Assembly (NCBI RefSeq): GCF_042649045.1
Contig: NZ_JBHSEF010000011.1
Coordinates: 282,472-346,471 of the forward strand
Direction of reading: 5' to 3'
DNA: 64,000 bases
Source: Chryseomicrobium palamuruense
GTDB lineage: Bacteria; Bacillota; Bacilli; Bacillales_A; Planococcaceae
This document shows positions 9,571 through 18,951 of this stretch, in pieces. The position numbers and the translations under genes are program-made. Numbering within the stretch: position 1 is the stretch's first letter; each line of letters begins with the position of its first letter. The notes beneath the pieces are model-generated. The model saw nothing but the letters and a program-made list of their open reading frames with translations. It had not been told where the DNA came from and made no database searches.

Positions 9571-10129
9571 TGTCTTGTCCTTCTTTCCATTGAATTTGTT
9601 CTGCTGTGTCGTTTAAATCATAGGATGTGATTTGTTCGAGTCGATACTGTGGGTGCTGAGATTGATAAGATTTAATCAGGTCTAAAAAGAATTTAGGGCT
9701 CGCGGGTTGCTCTTCGTCATAAACCAGAAGTGCTCCATCACTGTTTCGTAATAAGAATTTATCCCTTTCTTGAAATTGCCAAGGACCCTGATATCCACCA
9801 GTTGTTAAGGCTTGATAAAAGTCTGCAGCAAGTGTCAACTGTCGAAATTCCGCTTGTTTTTCCGGTTTCCAACGTGACATGAACTCACTGAATGGTGGTG
9901 TGATGGACAATTTCAATGGGATGCCTTGTTTTTTTAATGAGAGAACAACTTCTGCTGCCCATATTTCGACTCCTTGTTGCCCAGATATCAACACCCACTC
10001 AAGTCCTTCCTCTAAATCAACAAGTAAACGGTCTTCTAATGCTTTTTTTATAATGCGGATTCCGGGATGTTTATTGTTAAATATTCCAAGTTCATTTCCG
10101 CGGTAGCCAGAAATGATAAGTTTTTTCAC
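9551..10129 (-). CDS. ypsA: YpsA-like SLOG-fold protein (DUF1273)
   Basis: A 192-residue single Rossmann-like SLOG domain. The glycine-rich start (LIISGYRGNELGIF, residues 4-17) and the GLEWVLISGQQGVEIWAAEV segment (about 42-61) are the predicted nucleotide-ligand loops. The family member YpsA of B. subtilis affects cell shape and division when overproduced; its ligand is unknown. Here it heads a two-gene operon with the 142-residue protein and is divergent from the 76-residue gene. Confidence 0.88.
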   Translation of the reverse strand: MKKLIISGYRGNELGIFNNKHPGIRIIKKALEDRLLVDLEEGLEWVLISGQQGVEIWAAEVVLSLKKQGIPLKLSITPPFSEFMSRWKPEKQAEFRQLTLAADFYQALTTGGYQGPWQFQERDKFLLRNSDGALLVYDEEQPASPKFFLDLIKSYQSQHPQYRLEQITSYDLNDTAEQIQWKEGQDNGASDL

Positions 10130-10208
10130 GATATCACCTCTTATCTTAGTGTACAGTAGTCAACAATTTCCCTCCACTAGAATACGTTAAAGAGTAGAGG
10201 AGGATGAA

Positions 10209-10439
10209 ATGAGTCAATCAACTCAACGTTTGACATATAGTGCACATGTAGAATCTACATTCACTGCCTATTTGTCACAATTAAAAGGTCAACAAGTGAC
10301 GGTCCAAACAACGCGCGGTGTTCTCACAGGAGTACTCCAACAGGTAGGGTATGATTCCATTGAAGTTTCCATACAACACCAAGTCTTTGCCATCCGCTTA
10401 ATGGAAATTATCTGGGTCACTGAAGCAAGGGGCGTGTAA
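10209..10439 (+). CDS. Small Sm/DUF2642-like protein
   Basis: A 76-residue protein with alternating hydrophobic beta-strand pattern (QQVTVQTTRGVLTGVLQQVGYDSIEV), resembling the short Sm-like barrels (DUF2642 type) found next to Bacillales spore genes. The family assignment is tentative. The start follows AGAGGAGG by 6 nt. The Mn-catalase gene starts 3 nt after its stop, so the pair is one transcript, suggesting it accompanies or localises the catalase. Confidence 0.7.
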   Translation: MSQSTQRLTYSAHVESTFTAYLSQLKGQQVTVQTTRGVLTGVLQQVGYDSIEVSIQHQVFAIRLMEIIWVTEARGV

Positions 10440-10442
10440 ACG

Positions 10443-11336
10443 ATGTTTCAGCGGACCAATCGACTATTGATTGAATTGCCACATGTGGAATACGGAGACG
10501 CAAATGCGGCAGCTGCAGTTCAAGAACTACTCGGTGGGAAATTTGGAGAAATGTCGACACTGAACAATTATCTGTTTCAGTCGTTCAACTTTCGGTCGAA
10601 AACCAAATTAAAACCTTTTTACGATTTGGTTGCAAGCATTGCAGCAGAAGAAGTGGGTCATGTTGAACTCGTTTCCAATACGATTAATCTTGTGAATAAA
10701 TCCAATTCGTTTGATGGAGATCCAAACACCACGCCGCTTCAACTGGGAAAAGACGCTCGAAATACTCATCATTTTATTGCGACCGCACAAACATCTCTCG
10801 GTGCTGATTCGATGGGCAATGCGTGGCGTGGCGATTACATCTTCTCAAGTGGCAATCTTGTTCTCGACCTTTTGCATAACTTCTTCTTAGAATGTGGAGC
10901 ACGTACACATAAAATGCGCGTCTTCGAAATGACCGATCACCCAGTGGCTCGTGAAATGATTGGGTATCTATTGGTTCGCGGGGGCACACATGTTTTGGCG
11001 TATGCGAAGGCAATTGAAATGGCGACAGGTGTGGACATTACTAAAATGCTACCCATCCCGAATTTAGATAACCGAGCGTTTGATCAAGCTCGAAAATATG
11101 AAGATCGTGGATATGGGAACGTTCTGTTTACGTGGAACACCCAGGGAGACTACCAAGATATCAATCAAATCTGGAAAGGGACACATCCTTTGACGAATCA
11201 ACGGCTATACGTACAAGAAGGTTTCCCGAAAGGAGCACCAGTGCCAGATTTGGATGAGTTACCAGAAGAATTTGCACCTGGGATCACAGCAGAAGACTAC
11301 CGAAAAATAGCGAAACGTCTAATGGAAAATCTCTAA
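10443..11336 (+). CDS. Manganese (non-haem) catalase, YdbD/CotJC family
   Basis: Ferritin-like four-helix protein of 297 residues that disproportionates hydrogen peroxide at a di-manganese site. Predicted ligands are visible: Glu in GKFGEMSTLNNYL (about residue 37), Glu and His in IAAEEVGHVEL (about 67-72), and a second Glu/His pair in FFLECGARTHKM (about 147-155). Directly preceded by the 76-residue gene. Comparable in length to B. subtilis YdbD. It may be a stress catalase or a spore-associated enzyme; the CotF-like gene nearby makes the latter plausible, but no sporulation promoter was identified. Confidence 0.9.
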   Translation: MFQRTNRLLIELPHVEYGDANAAAAVQELLGGKFGEMSTLNNYLFQSFNFRSKTKLKPFYDLVASIAAEEVGHVELVSNTINLVNKSNSFDGDPNTTPLQLGKDARNTHHFIATAQTSLGADSMGNAWRGDYIFSSGNLVLDLLHNFFLECGARTHKMRVFEMTDHPVAREMIGYLLVRGGTHVLAYAKAIEMATGVDITKMLPIPNLDNRAFDQARKYEDRGYGNVLFTWNTQGDYQDINQIWKGTHPLTNQRLYVQEGFPKGAPVPDLDELPEEFAPGITAEDYRKIAKRLMENL

Positions 11337-11387
11337 TATAGGCATTTTCAACTGACTTTGCTACACTAAAGTCAGGGAGTGGTAAAT

Positions 11388-12173
11388 ATGAAAATAGCAA
11401 CGATTCAAACGGATATTCATTTTGGAGATCCGGATGCGAATTATGAGCAAATGAAACAATTGATTAAAAAAGCTCTTGAACAACAGCCGGATCTTATTGT
11501 ATTGCCTGAGATGTGGAACGCAGCCTATGATTTAGAAAACTTGGAATCGCATGCAGATGAAGACGGAGAGAGAACGATAACATTTCTACAATCTTTAGCG
11601 AGACAAGGCAATGTGACGATTCATGGTGGTTCCGTTGCAGTCCGCAGAGGAAGCAACTATTACAACACGAGCTACACTGTGGATGCCACAGGAGAAGTCA
11701 TTCATGTATATGACAAGATGCACTTGTTCCAGTTGATGAACGAACATCATTATTTATCACCTGGTACGGTCGCAGATACATTTGAGCTAGAGGAGATCTG
11801 TTTTGCAGCAATGACGTGCTACGATTTACGTTTTCCTGAACTGGCAAGACACTATGCATTAAAAGGTGCTCATGTACTTCTAGTTCCGGCACAGTGGCCG
11901 ACAGCAAGACTTGATCATTGGCGCATCTTACTTCAAGCGCGGGCCATTGAAAATCAAATGTATGTGGTCGCAGTGAACCGAGTTGGAAACGACCCAGCAA
12001 ATGCATTTCCAGGTCATAGTCTCATAATTGATCCATGGGGAACCATTTTATATGAGGGCAAAAGTGGGGAAGAAGTGGCGATTACCGAGCTAGACCTCGG
12101 GAATGTTGAAGAGTTTAGAAAAAAAGTACCGGTATTTGAAGACCGGTTACCTACACGATATAAGCTAGACTAA
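11388..12173 (+). CDS. Carbon-nitrogen hydrolase (nitrilase superfamily, MtnU/omega-amidase type)
   Basis: A 261-residue single-domain enzyme with the Glu-Lys-Cys catalytic set: Glu in VLPEMWN (about 44), Lys in YDKMHLF (about 111) and Cys in MTCYDLRFPE (about 145). The DLRFPE signature fits amidases such as omega-amidase (2-oxoglutaramate or 2-oxosuccinamate to the oxo acid plus ammonia) and Bacillus MtnU. No methionine-salvage genes are nearby, so substrate stays open. The ATG at 11388 is chosen over a GTG at 11379 because AGGGAG lies 8 nt upstream. Confidence 0.88.
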   Translation: MKIATIQTDIHFGDPDANYEQMKQLIKKALEQQPDLIVLPEMWNAAYDLENLESHADEDGERTITFLQSLARQGNVTIHGGSVAVRRGSNYYNTSYTVDATGEVIHVYDKMHLFQLMNEHHYLSPGTVADTFELEEICFAAMTCYDLRFPELARHYALKGAHVLLVPAQWPTARLDHWRILLQARAIENQMYVVAVNRVGNDPANAFPGHSLIIDPWGTILYEGKSGEEVAITELDLGNVEEFRKKVPVFEDRLPTRYKLD

Positions 12174-12175
12174 AG

Positions 12176-12206
12176 AGATCCGGATGCACGTGCATCCGGA
12201 TCTTTG
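12176..12206. terminator. Bidirectional terminator, 28-bp perfect palindrome
   Basis: AGATCCGGATGCAC followed directly by its exact reverse complement (12176-12203), then TTTG. It sits between convergent genes, 3 nt after one stop codon and 5 nt from the other. Confidence 0.8.
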
Positions 12207-12207
12207 T

Positions 12208-13482
12208 TTACTCTTTAACAACTACAGCTGGTGCATGATAGTCTGGTTCTGGAACAAATCGCAGGATGATAAAGCCGATGATGAATAAAACAATCAAACT
12301 AAAGACACCCATAGATGAATTACCTGTCACCTGGGCAGTAACTCCAACGAGTAACGGCCCCAGAATCGCTGCAAATCGACCAAAGATATTGTAAAACCCA
12401 AAGAACTCATTGGAATTTTGTTTTGGTACCAACTTCCCAAAGTAAGAACGGCTAAGCGCTTGAATACCGCCTTGAGACGTTCCGACGAGCATCGCTAATA
12501 TAAAGAAATCTGTCACAGAATCCATAAAAAAAGCATACGTACAGACAATGGTATAAACGAATATCCCCACATAGAGCATCATCTTTTCCCCGAACTTGGC
12601 AGCTAAATGACCATAAAGGAAAGCAAATGGAGCAGCGATGACTTGCGTTAAAAATAAGATTCCGAGTAACGAATTTGTATCAAGACCTAGATCTGTCCCA
12701 TAAGCAGTGGACATCGAAATAATTGTTCCCACACCGTCGATATAAAAGAAATAGGCCAGTAAGAATAAAAATACTGCACGGTATTTACGAATCTCTTTGA
12801 TTGTCGTGAAAAGTCGTTTGAAACTCTGAGCAACAGGATTTGGCTCCCGTGGAACGAAATGCACTTGTTTGACATTCTTGAAGATTGGAATGGAAAAGAT
12901 GATCCACCAAGCCGCTGTAATGAAAAACGCGATTTTACTTGCCGTATCTGCAGCAAATGGGAGGATGCCGTTACCACTAAGGACGATTATTCCCATAGCG
13001 AGGATAAAAGGAAATAGACTTCCGATATACCCCATTCCATAGCCTCGAGCAGATACTTTAGCCATCCGTTCATCAGATGTGACATCCACGATAAAGCTAT
13101 CGTAAAAAACGTTTGAACCTGTCGCACCAAGTGCTGCAAATGTATAGACAATGAGTAACATCAGCCAGTTTTCAAACGGAACCAGAGCGAGCGCAAGAGT
13201 AAAAACTATTCCTAGAGAGAAAAAGATACCAAAGAATTTCTTTTTGAGGCCTTCATAATCAGCAATCGTTCCCATTATGGGGCCTAGTAGAGCTAAAATC
13301 GTCGTAAAAATAGCGATAGTATACCCTAGATAAGCTGTTGAGTCAGCGCCATCGATTCCAGCTGCCGTAGCAGAGGATTTAAAATAAATCGGAAAAATTG
13401 CCGTAGTAATGATGAGTGTATAGGCAGAAGAAGCCCAGTCATACATTACCCAACTGTTCTCTTTTTTCGTATACTTCTTCAC
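12208..13482 (-). CDS. MFS transporter of the UMF1 (YxiO/Atg22-like) family
   Basis: A 424-residue integral membrane protein with about 12 hydrophobic segments. The N-terminal WVMYDWASSAYTLIITTAIFP signature is typical of UMF1 permeases, and the loop motif IMGTIADYEGLKKK corresponds to the MFS loop 2-3 signature. Yeast Atg22 exports amino acids from the vacuole; bacterial members are not well characterised. A near-consensus CodY box lies 52 bp upstream, which would fit an amino-acid-related role (inference). Monocistronic, with a palindromic terminator. Confidence 0.87.
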   Translation of the reverse strand: MKKYTKKENSWVMYDWASSAYTLIITTAIFPIYFKSSATAAGIDGADSTAYLGYTIAIFTTILALLGPIMGTIADYEGLKKKFFGIFFSLGIVFTLALALVPFENWLMLLIVYTFAALGATGSNVFYDSFIVDVTSDERMAKVSARGYGMGYIGSLFPFILAMGIIVLSGNGILPFAADTASKIAFFITAAWWIIFSIPIFKNVKQVHFVPREPNPVAQSFKRLFTTIKEIRKYRAVFLFLLAYFFYIDGVGTIISMSTAYGTDLGLDTNSLLGILFLTQVIAAPFAFLYGHLAAKFGEKMMLYVGIFVYTIVCTYAFFMDSVTDFFILAMLVGTSQGGIQALSRSYFGKLVPKQNSNEFFGFYNIFGRFAAILGPLLVGVTAQVTGNSSMGVFSLIVLFIIGFIILRFVPEPDYHAPAVVVKE

Positions 13483-13533
13483 AAAATTGTCCCCCTTTTT
13501 CTCATTGTATCTTACAGAAATGAATTTCAGGTG

Positions 13534-13548
13534 AATTTTCTGAAAAAT
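13534..13548. promoter_or_regulatory. CodY-like box (14 of 15)
   Basis: AATTTTCTGAAAAAT matches the CodY consensus AATTTTCWGAAAATT at 14 of 15 positions. It lies between the divergent UMF1-type transporter and ppx, immediately upstream of the ppx -10 (TATAAT at 13573-13578), where binding could block the -35 region. CodY is the GTP- and branched-chain-amino-acid-responsive repressor of Bacillales. Binding is inferred. Confidence 0.6.
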
Positions 13549-13601
13549 TTAAGCTCTCACTCAAATTTTCGATATAATAAAAAGAAACGGTAGGTGAGCC
13601 T

Positions 13602-15140
13602 ATGGAAAATTTACGTGCTATTATTGATATTGGATCGAACTCAATTCGACTCGTCGTCTATAGTTATTCGTACGAAAAAGGGTTGGAAGAACACCACAAT
13701 ATTAAAACGGTAGCTCGATTAAGTGGCTATTTAAATGAGCAAAATGAAATGCAGACGGAAGGAATCGATCGATTGATTGAGACGCTACTAAACTTCCAAG
13801 CGGTTTTGAACGACCTTCACATAAAACAACCCGTTATTGCCGCTACAGCAGCAGTCCGACAAGCATCGAACCAACAACATATTCTTGAACGTGTGTGTCA
13901 AGAGACCGGGTTAACGATTGAAGTTTTAAGTGCAAAACAGGAGGCCTATTATGGGTATTTAGCTGTGGTGCTGACAACAAATATTAGAGACGCTATGACA
14001 GTCGATATGGGCGGAGGTTCTACGGAAGTGACACTCTATAAGGACAAGCAATTGGTCGAGTCCTATAGTTTCCCATTTGGAGTCGTAACTCTAAAAAATA
14101 AATTTGTATCAGGAGATGTACCAACTCTCCATGAACGCAAAGCGATCAAAGCATTTGTTCACGAACAATTTAAAGAACAACCTTGGATTCAAGGTAAAGG
14201 ACTTCCCGTGATTACTATTGGAGGGAGTGCGAGAAACATCGTTCAAATTGATCAGAACCGAAAAAATTATCCACTCTCTGGGACACATCAATATGAGATG
14301 TCGCTCGAAGATATCCGGTCAATTGATTACTTAATGAAAAAAATTTCTTTTTCTGAACGAAAGAAAATTGATGGATTGTCGTCAGACCGAGCGGATGTCA
14401 TTGACGGCGCTATCATCACGTTTGAAACACTTCTCGAACTAACAGGATCTACTTTATTTATGCACAGTCGCAAAGGGCTACGTGAAGGAATCATCATTGA
14501 AAAGTTGGAAGAAAACAAAGAACATACATTTTTTTTAGATGAAGTCGATTCAAGTGCCATTCGTCATCTTCATGGAAAGTTTGCGATTGAAGCTGCGGAT
14601 AATACGGATCTGATTGATACGTTTCAAAAATTGCGTGGCCAATTTGCAGAAGCCGGTTGGATCCAGGATTGGTCAGATGACCCTGAAATGCTAACGTACG
14701 CCTATCAGCTGTTTCACTTTGGAAAGCAAGTAGATATTGAATCAGCCAGTCAACATACATTCTATTTGTTAACTAATAGTACGCTTGACGGGTTTACCAA
14801 TAAACAAAAACTCAAGCTTGCTTTATTGTCTTCCTATAAAAACAAACAAACGTTTCAACAGTACATTCAGCCCTACCAAGGAATTTTGACGATGCAAGAG
14901 ATTGAAGAGTGTCGAGAAGCAGGGGCTCTTCTTCGATTTGTACATTCGTTACAGACAACGAAGCATTCCAGCATAGTAGACGCCACCATGTTTGCAAAAG
15001 GAGAAGACATTCTCTTGACACTTTTCACTCGAGGTTCGTTTGTCCTGGAGGCTTATCAAGCCGCAAAAATGAAAAAACATATTGAAAAGTTGATTAACCG
15101 AAATGTTATCCTTGCATTTGAAGTGGAGGAAATCACATGA
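13602..15140 (+). CDS. ppx: Exopolyphosphatase Ppx/GppA family
   Basis: Cleaves terminal phosphate from inorganic polyphosphate. The 512 residues begin with the actin-like ASKHA phosphate loop IIDIGSNSIRLVVYSY (7-22). A second loop VDMGGGSTEV lies at about 134-143, with catalytic Glu in the KQEAYYGY segment (about 120), and an HD-like C-terminal region from about 310. The ATG follows GGTAGGTGAG. It overlaps ppk by 4 nt, so synthesis and degradation enzymes are coupled. The strong -10 TATAAT at 13573-13578 overlaps the CodY-box neighbourhood. Confidence 0.92.
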   Translation: MENLRAIIDIGSNSIRLVVYSYSYEKGLEEHHNIKTVARLSGYLNEQNEMQTEGIDRLIETLLNFQAVLNDLHIKQPVIAATAAVRQASNQQHILERVCQETGLTIEVLSAKQEAYYGYLAVVLTTNIRDAMTVDMGGGSTEVTLYKDKQLVESYSFPFGVVTLKNKFVSGDVPTLHERKAIKAFVHEQFKEQPWIQGKGLPVITIGGSARNIVQIDQNRKNYPLSGTHQYEMSLEDIRSIDYLMKKISFSERKKIDGLSSDRADVIDGAIITFETLLELTGSTLFMHSRKGLREGIIIEKLEENKEHTFFLDEVDSSAIRHLHGKFAIEAADNTDLIDTFQKLRGQFAEAGWIQDWSDDPEMLTYAYQLFHFGKQVDIESASQHTFYLLTNSTLDGFTNKQKLKLALLSSYKNKQTFQQYIQPYQGILTMQEIEECREAGALLRFVHSLQTTKHSSIVDATMFAKGEDILLTLFTRGSFVLEAYQAAKMKKHIEKLINRNVILAFEVEEIT

Positions 15141-17206
15141 GCTCTATCACGTATGCACACTTCAACAACCGTGAACTCAGTTGGTTAGCGTTTAATGAGC
15201 GCGTTCTTCAAGAAGCAGAAGATTCTGCCAATCCTTTGTTTGAACGATTACGTTTTCTTGCCATTTTTAGCTCCAATCTTGATGAATTTTTCATGGTGCG
15301 TGTAGCGGGTCTTCAAGATCAAGTACGCGTTGGATTTTCAAATCCGGAAACTAAATCAGGATTGACACCAATGCAGCAGCTTGAAGAAATTGCAGAGAAG
15401 ACCCAAGCTCTTGTGTCCCGACAAATGAAAGTTTACCGTCATCTGATGGAAGTCGAACTACCAAAAGAAGGCATACATCTCGTTTCATATGGTCAGTTGT
15501 CATCCGAACAAAAAAAAATAGTGGACCAACAGTTTGACGATGAAATTTATCCGGTCATTACACCGGTTGCTGTAGATGCCTATCGTCCGTTCCCCGTGCT
15601 ATTAAGTAAAACGATGAATATTTTAGCGATGGTTGAGGAGACAACGGCGGATGATACACCCAAAATCGCTATTGTTCAGGTGCCTTCCGTTTTAAAGCGA
15701 TTTATTGTGGCAGAATCTAGTCAAAACAAGCATACAGTTGTATTACTTGAAGATGTAATCATTGGGAACTTGTTTAAGCTCTTTACAGGCTATCAAGTAA
15801 AACATGCCAATCCTTTTCGAATCACTAGAAATGCAGATTTAACTATTCATGAAGAAGGTGCACGTGACCTTCTGATTGAGATTGAAAAGGAATTAAAAAA
15901 GCGCAAATGGGGGGCGGTTAGCCGCCTTGAAGTAAAGTCCTCGGAGATTAAACAAAAAGTCCTTCATTATTTAGTAGATGAACTGGAGATAACAGGGGGC
16001 GATGTGTATAAAGTAGATGGACCACTTGATGTCACATTTCTCTTTTCATTCACGAAGTTTTTTGATACATCATTTCCAAAGCTGAGCTATCCTGTATTTA
16101 TGCCACAACAACCCGCCGACTTAAAAAGAGAAGAAGATATTTTTACAAAAGCACTCACGCAAGATTTGTTCTTTTATCATCCGTACGAATCATTCCAACC
16201 TATTTTGGATTTCATTGAGCAAGCTGCAAATGATCCATCGGTCCTTGCCATAAAGCAAACATTATATAGAGTTAGTGGGAACTCACCTATTATACAAGCG
16301 CTGAAACGTGCAGCTGAAAATGGAAAACAAGTCACTGTTCTCGTGGAATTAAAAGCTCGCTTTGATGAAGAGAACAACGTCATTTGGGCCAAAGAGCTTG
16401 AAAAAGCAGGGTGTCTTGTCATTTACGGAATGCATAATTTAAAGACGCATTCTAAAATTACGCTGATTATTCGTCAAAAACATGGTAAAATTGAGCAATT
16501 TGTACACCTTGGCACAGGGAACTATAATGACCAGACAGCAAAAATCTACACGGATATGAGCATTATTACAACAAATAAAAAAGTCGGAGCTGATGCTACA
16601 AAGTTCTTTAACTACTTGAGTGGCTATATGGATAAACCAGATTATCAGAAACTCGTCGTTTCTCCTTTTGAAATCAAAGATCGTTTTGTGGAATTGATTG
16701 ATGAAGAGATTGAATTTCATCACACGTTCGGAAATGGTCAAATCAAGCTGAAAATGAATTCTTTGACGGATAAAGATCTCATTGAAAAGTTATACATAGC
16801 TTCTCAAGCTGGGGTAAAGATTGATTTGATTGTGCGAGGGATCTGTTGTCTGCGGCCAGAAATCAAAGGTGTAAGCGAGAACATCCGGGTTATCAGTATC
16901 GTCGGACGATTTTTAGAGCATTCACGAATATATTATTTCCATAGGAACGGAGCATCAAAATTATATCTCTCTTCTGCAGACATGATGACACGTAATATGA
17001 TTAAAAGGGTAGAAATATTATTTCCAATCCTGTCACCTGCTATCAAAAAGAGAATTCTTTCGATACTTGAGCTTGAACTTCAGGATACGGTAAAAGCTCG
17101 TGTTCAAAACGCGAAAGGAATCTATACGTACAGAAAATCAGACACCAAAATTCATGCTCAACAACAATTTATGGGATATGCAAAAAATGGCTGGCGCTTA
17201 GACTAA
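15137..17206 (+). CDS. ppk: Polyphosphate kinase 1
   Basis: Reversibly polymerises the gamma-phosphate of ATP into polyphosphate. At 689 residues it is full length, with the N-terminal domain (NNRELSWLAFNERVL) at about 9-23. The C-terminal phospholipase-D-like domains carry the autophosphorylated histidine at about 437 in NLKTHSKI and the HLGTGNYND motif at about 457. A second conserved histidine lies near the C-terminus (EHSRIYYFHRNG). The gene is translationally coupled to ppx, and its stop codon is inside the operon terminator. Confidence 0.96.
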   Translation: MSSITYAHFNNRELSWLAFNERVLQEAEDSANPLFERLRFLAIFSSNLDEFFMVRVAGLQDQVRVGFSNPETKSGLTPMQQLEEIAEKTQALVSRQMKVYRHLMEVELPKEGIHLVSYGQLSSEQKKIVDQQFDDEIYPVITPVAVDAYRPFPVLLSKTMNILAMVEETTADDTPKIAIVQVPSVLKRFIVAESSQNKHTVVLLEDVIIGNLFKLFTGYQVKHANPFRITRNADLTIHEEGARDLLIEIEKELKKRKWGAVSRLEVKSSEIKQKVLHYLVDELEITGGDVYKVDGPLDVTFLFSFTKFFDTSFPKLSYPVFMPQQPADLKREEDIFTKALTQDLFFYHPYESFQPILDFIEQAANDPSVLAIKQTLYRVSGNSPIIQALKRAAENGKQVTVLVELKARFDEENNVIWAKELEKAGCLVIYGMHNLKTHSKITLIIRQKHGKIEQFVHLGTGNYNDQTAKIYTDMSIITTNKKVGADATKFFNYLSGYMDKPDYQKLVVSPFEIKDRFVELIDEEIEFHHTFGNGQIKLKMNSLTDKDLIEKLYIASQAGVKIDLIVRGICCLRPEIKGVSENIRVISIVGRFLEHSRIYYFHRNGASKLYLSSADMMTRNMIKRVEILFPILSPAIKKRILSILELELQDTVKARVQNAKGIYTYRKSDTKIHAQQQFMGYAKNGWRLD

Positions 17207-17220
17207 GCGCCCGTTTATTT
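17193..17220 (+). terminator. Terminator overlapping the ppk stop codon
   Basis: GGCGCTTAG-A-CTAAGCGCC is a perfect 9-bp hairpin with the ppk TAA (17204-17206) in its right arm, followed by CGTTTATTT. Confidence 0.75.
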
Positions 17221-17246
17221 AATTTATATTTCGATTCACAAAAAGT

Positions 17247-17275
17247 TTGTCATGCGAATTAAAAAAGAGTAGTAT
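17247..17275 (+). promoter_or_regulatory. SigA-type promoter for the DHA2 MFS gene
   Basis: TTGTCA (17247-17252), 17-bp spacer, TAGTAT (17270-17275). It lies 32 bp upstream of the start codon, after the ppk terminator. Confidence 0.65.
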
Positions 17276-17307
17276 GGAAACTAGATTTCACGAAAGAAGG
17301 AAAATTT

Positions 17308-18768
17308 ATGAAGAACCCCCCTTATGGAATGATTGCGATCTTATTTATAGGTGCGTTCGTTGCATTCCTCAATAACACACTTCTCAATGTTGCACTCCCG
17401 ACGATTATGGTGGAGTTTGATGTCAAACCCTCACAAGTCCAATGGTTGACGACAGCCTATATGTTGGTTAACGGTATTTTGATTCCTGCCTCTGCCTATT
17501 TTATTCAAAAGTTTACTAATCGAACTCTTTTTATTACAGCAATGAGTTTGTTTACATTCGGAACTTTCATTGCATTTATAGCACCAGGATTTTGGATTCT
17601 TGTTCTTGGACGAATGATACAAGCTTGTGGATCTGCGATCATGATGCCTCTATTAATGAACGTGATGTTGATCGCCTTCCCAATTGAACGTCGCGGAACA
17701 GCAATGGGTATATTTGGTCTTGTGATGATCATGGCTCCTGCTATCGGGCCCACACTGTCAGGGTTCATTGTAGAAAATTATAGTTGGCGTATCTTGTTTG
17801 CGATGATCCTGCCATTTGCTTTGATACCACTCGTGCTCGCCATTTTTAAACTAAAGAATATTACGCCACAACGCGACGTCACTCTTGATAAATTTTCTTT
17901 GGTACTGTCCAGTTTTGGTTTTGGAGGTTTACTTTACGGGTTTAGTGTGGCAGGAGATGAGGGATGGACTTCATGGATTATTCTTCTCACACTAGCTGTT
18001 GGAATGTTCACCCTTGTCTGGTTCATTTTAAGACAGCTGAGCTTAAAAGAACCGCTACTCGAGTTTCGAATCTATCGATATCCGATGTTTGCGCTCGCTT
18101 CTGCTATTTCAATTGTATTGTCAGCTGCCATGTTCTCTGGAATGATTTTGACGCCACTTTATGTTCAGACAATTCGAGGGTTTTCACCACTAGAATCGGG
18201 ACTGCTCATGCTTCCTGGCGCACTTGTGATGGCCATTATGTCGCCTGTCACTGGTCGTTTATTTGATTCGTTTGGTGCTAAGTGGTTAGCCATCACAGGG
18301 TTAACCATCTCTACATTAACAACATTCGCCCTTAGTGGCTTAACATTAGAAACATCCTATGCATCCATCATGTTTTTATATACAATGAGGATGTTCGGAT
18401 TTTCGATGATTACCATGCCTGTGATGACTAATGGATTAAGTCAATTGGCAGCTCACCATTATCCACACGGAACGGCAATGAACAATACACTTCAACAAGT
18501 GTCAGGAGCAATTGGTTCCGCAATTTTCTTGACCATCATGAATGCCCGTATGACCAGTTGGATAGAAGACCAATTGCTAAAACTACAAATTGATGGAATG
18601 TATCCTAGCGATGCAGAGGCAGAACAAGTAATCATGGGAGAACTTACTCAAAAAGGGATGTTAGAAGGTATCACATTTTCCTTTTTCATTGCAGCTATTG
18701 TAACTATTGTCGCACTAATACTTAGCTTATTTATAAAAAAGGTAGTACCAAAGCGCGAGAAAGATTAA
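17308..18768 (+). CDS. MFS drug:H+ antiporter, DHA2 (EmrB/QacA) family
   Basis: A 486-residue transporter predicted to have 14 transmembrane segments. DHA2 hallmarks are visible: the N-terminal FLNNTLLNVALPTI motif (about 16-29), the WLTTAYMLVNGILIPASAYF segment, motif C-like GLVMIMAPAIGPTLSGFI in TM5 (about 137-154), and an EmrB-like second half. Such pumps export lipophilic or cationic drugs using proton motive force. Substrate cannot be read from sequence. It has its own promoter and no adjacent regulator or membrane-fusion partner. SD AAAGGAAAA precedes the ATG. Confidence 0.88.
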   Translation: MKNPPYGMIAILFIGAFVAFLNNTLLNVALPTIMVEFDVKPSQVQWLTTAYMLVNGILIPASAYFIQKFTNRTLFITAMSLFTFGTFIAFIAPGFWILVLGRMIQACGSAIMMPLLMNVMLIAFPIERRGTAMGIFGLVMIMAPAIGPTLSGFIVENYSWRILFAMILPFALIPLVLAIFKLKNITPQRDVTLDKFSLVLSSFGFGGLLYGFSVAGDEGWTSWIILLTLAVGMFTLVWFILRQLSLKEPLLEFRIYRYPMFALASAISIVLSAAMFSGMILTPLYVQTIRGFSPLESGLLMLPGALVMAIMSPVTGRLFDSFGAKWLAITGLTISTLTTFALSGLTLETSYASIMFLYTMRMFGFSMITMPVMTNGLSQLAAHHYPHGTAMNNTLQQVSGAIGSAIFLTIMNARMTSWIEDQLLKLQIDGMYPSDAEAEQVIMGELTQKGMLEGITFSFFIAAIVTIVALILSLFIKKVVPKREKD

Positions 18769-18808
18769 TTCCTTGCGCTTTTATTTAGGAATACTAATAT
18801 ATTCATTA

Positions 18809-18833
18809 AATTTTCTAATAAAATCTGAAAATT
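18809..18833. promoter_or_regulatory. Two overlapping CodY-like half matches upstream of livJ
   Basis: AATTTTCTAATAAAA (18809-18823) and TAAAATCTGAAAATT (18819-18833) each match 11 of 15 positions of the CodY consensus and overlap. Overlapping weak boxes are a known CodY arrangement, but this region is AT-rich and chance matches are likely. CodY repression of branched-chain amino acid uptake would make sense. Confidence 0.35.
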
Positions 18834-18951
18834 TATGTAGACGGATGAAAAAGGATGGATTACAATGAAGTTGTTCAAATAAGTAAGATAGTTTTGAATT
18901 GTGGAAATAGAGAGAACAATTCATTCTGTCAACTAAATGGGGGTTATTGTA

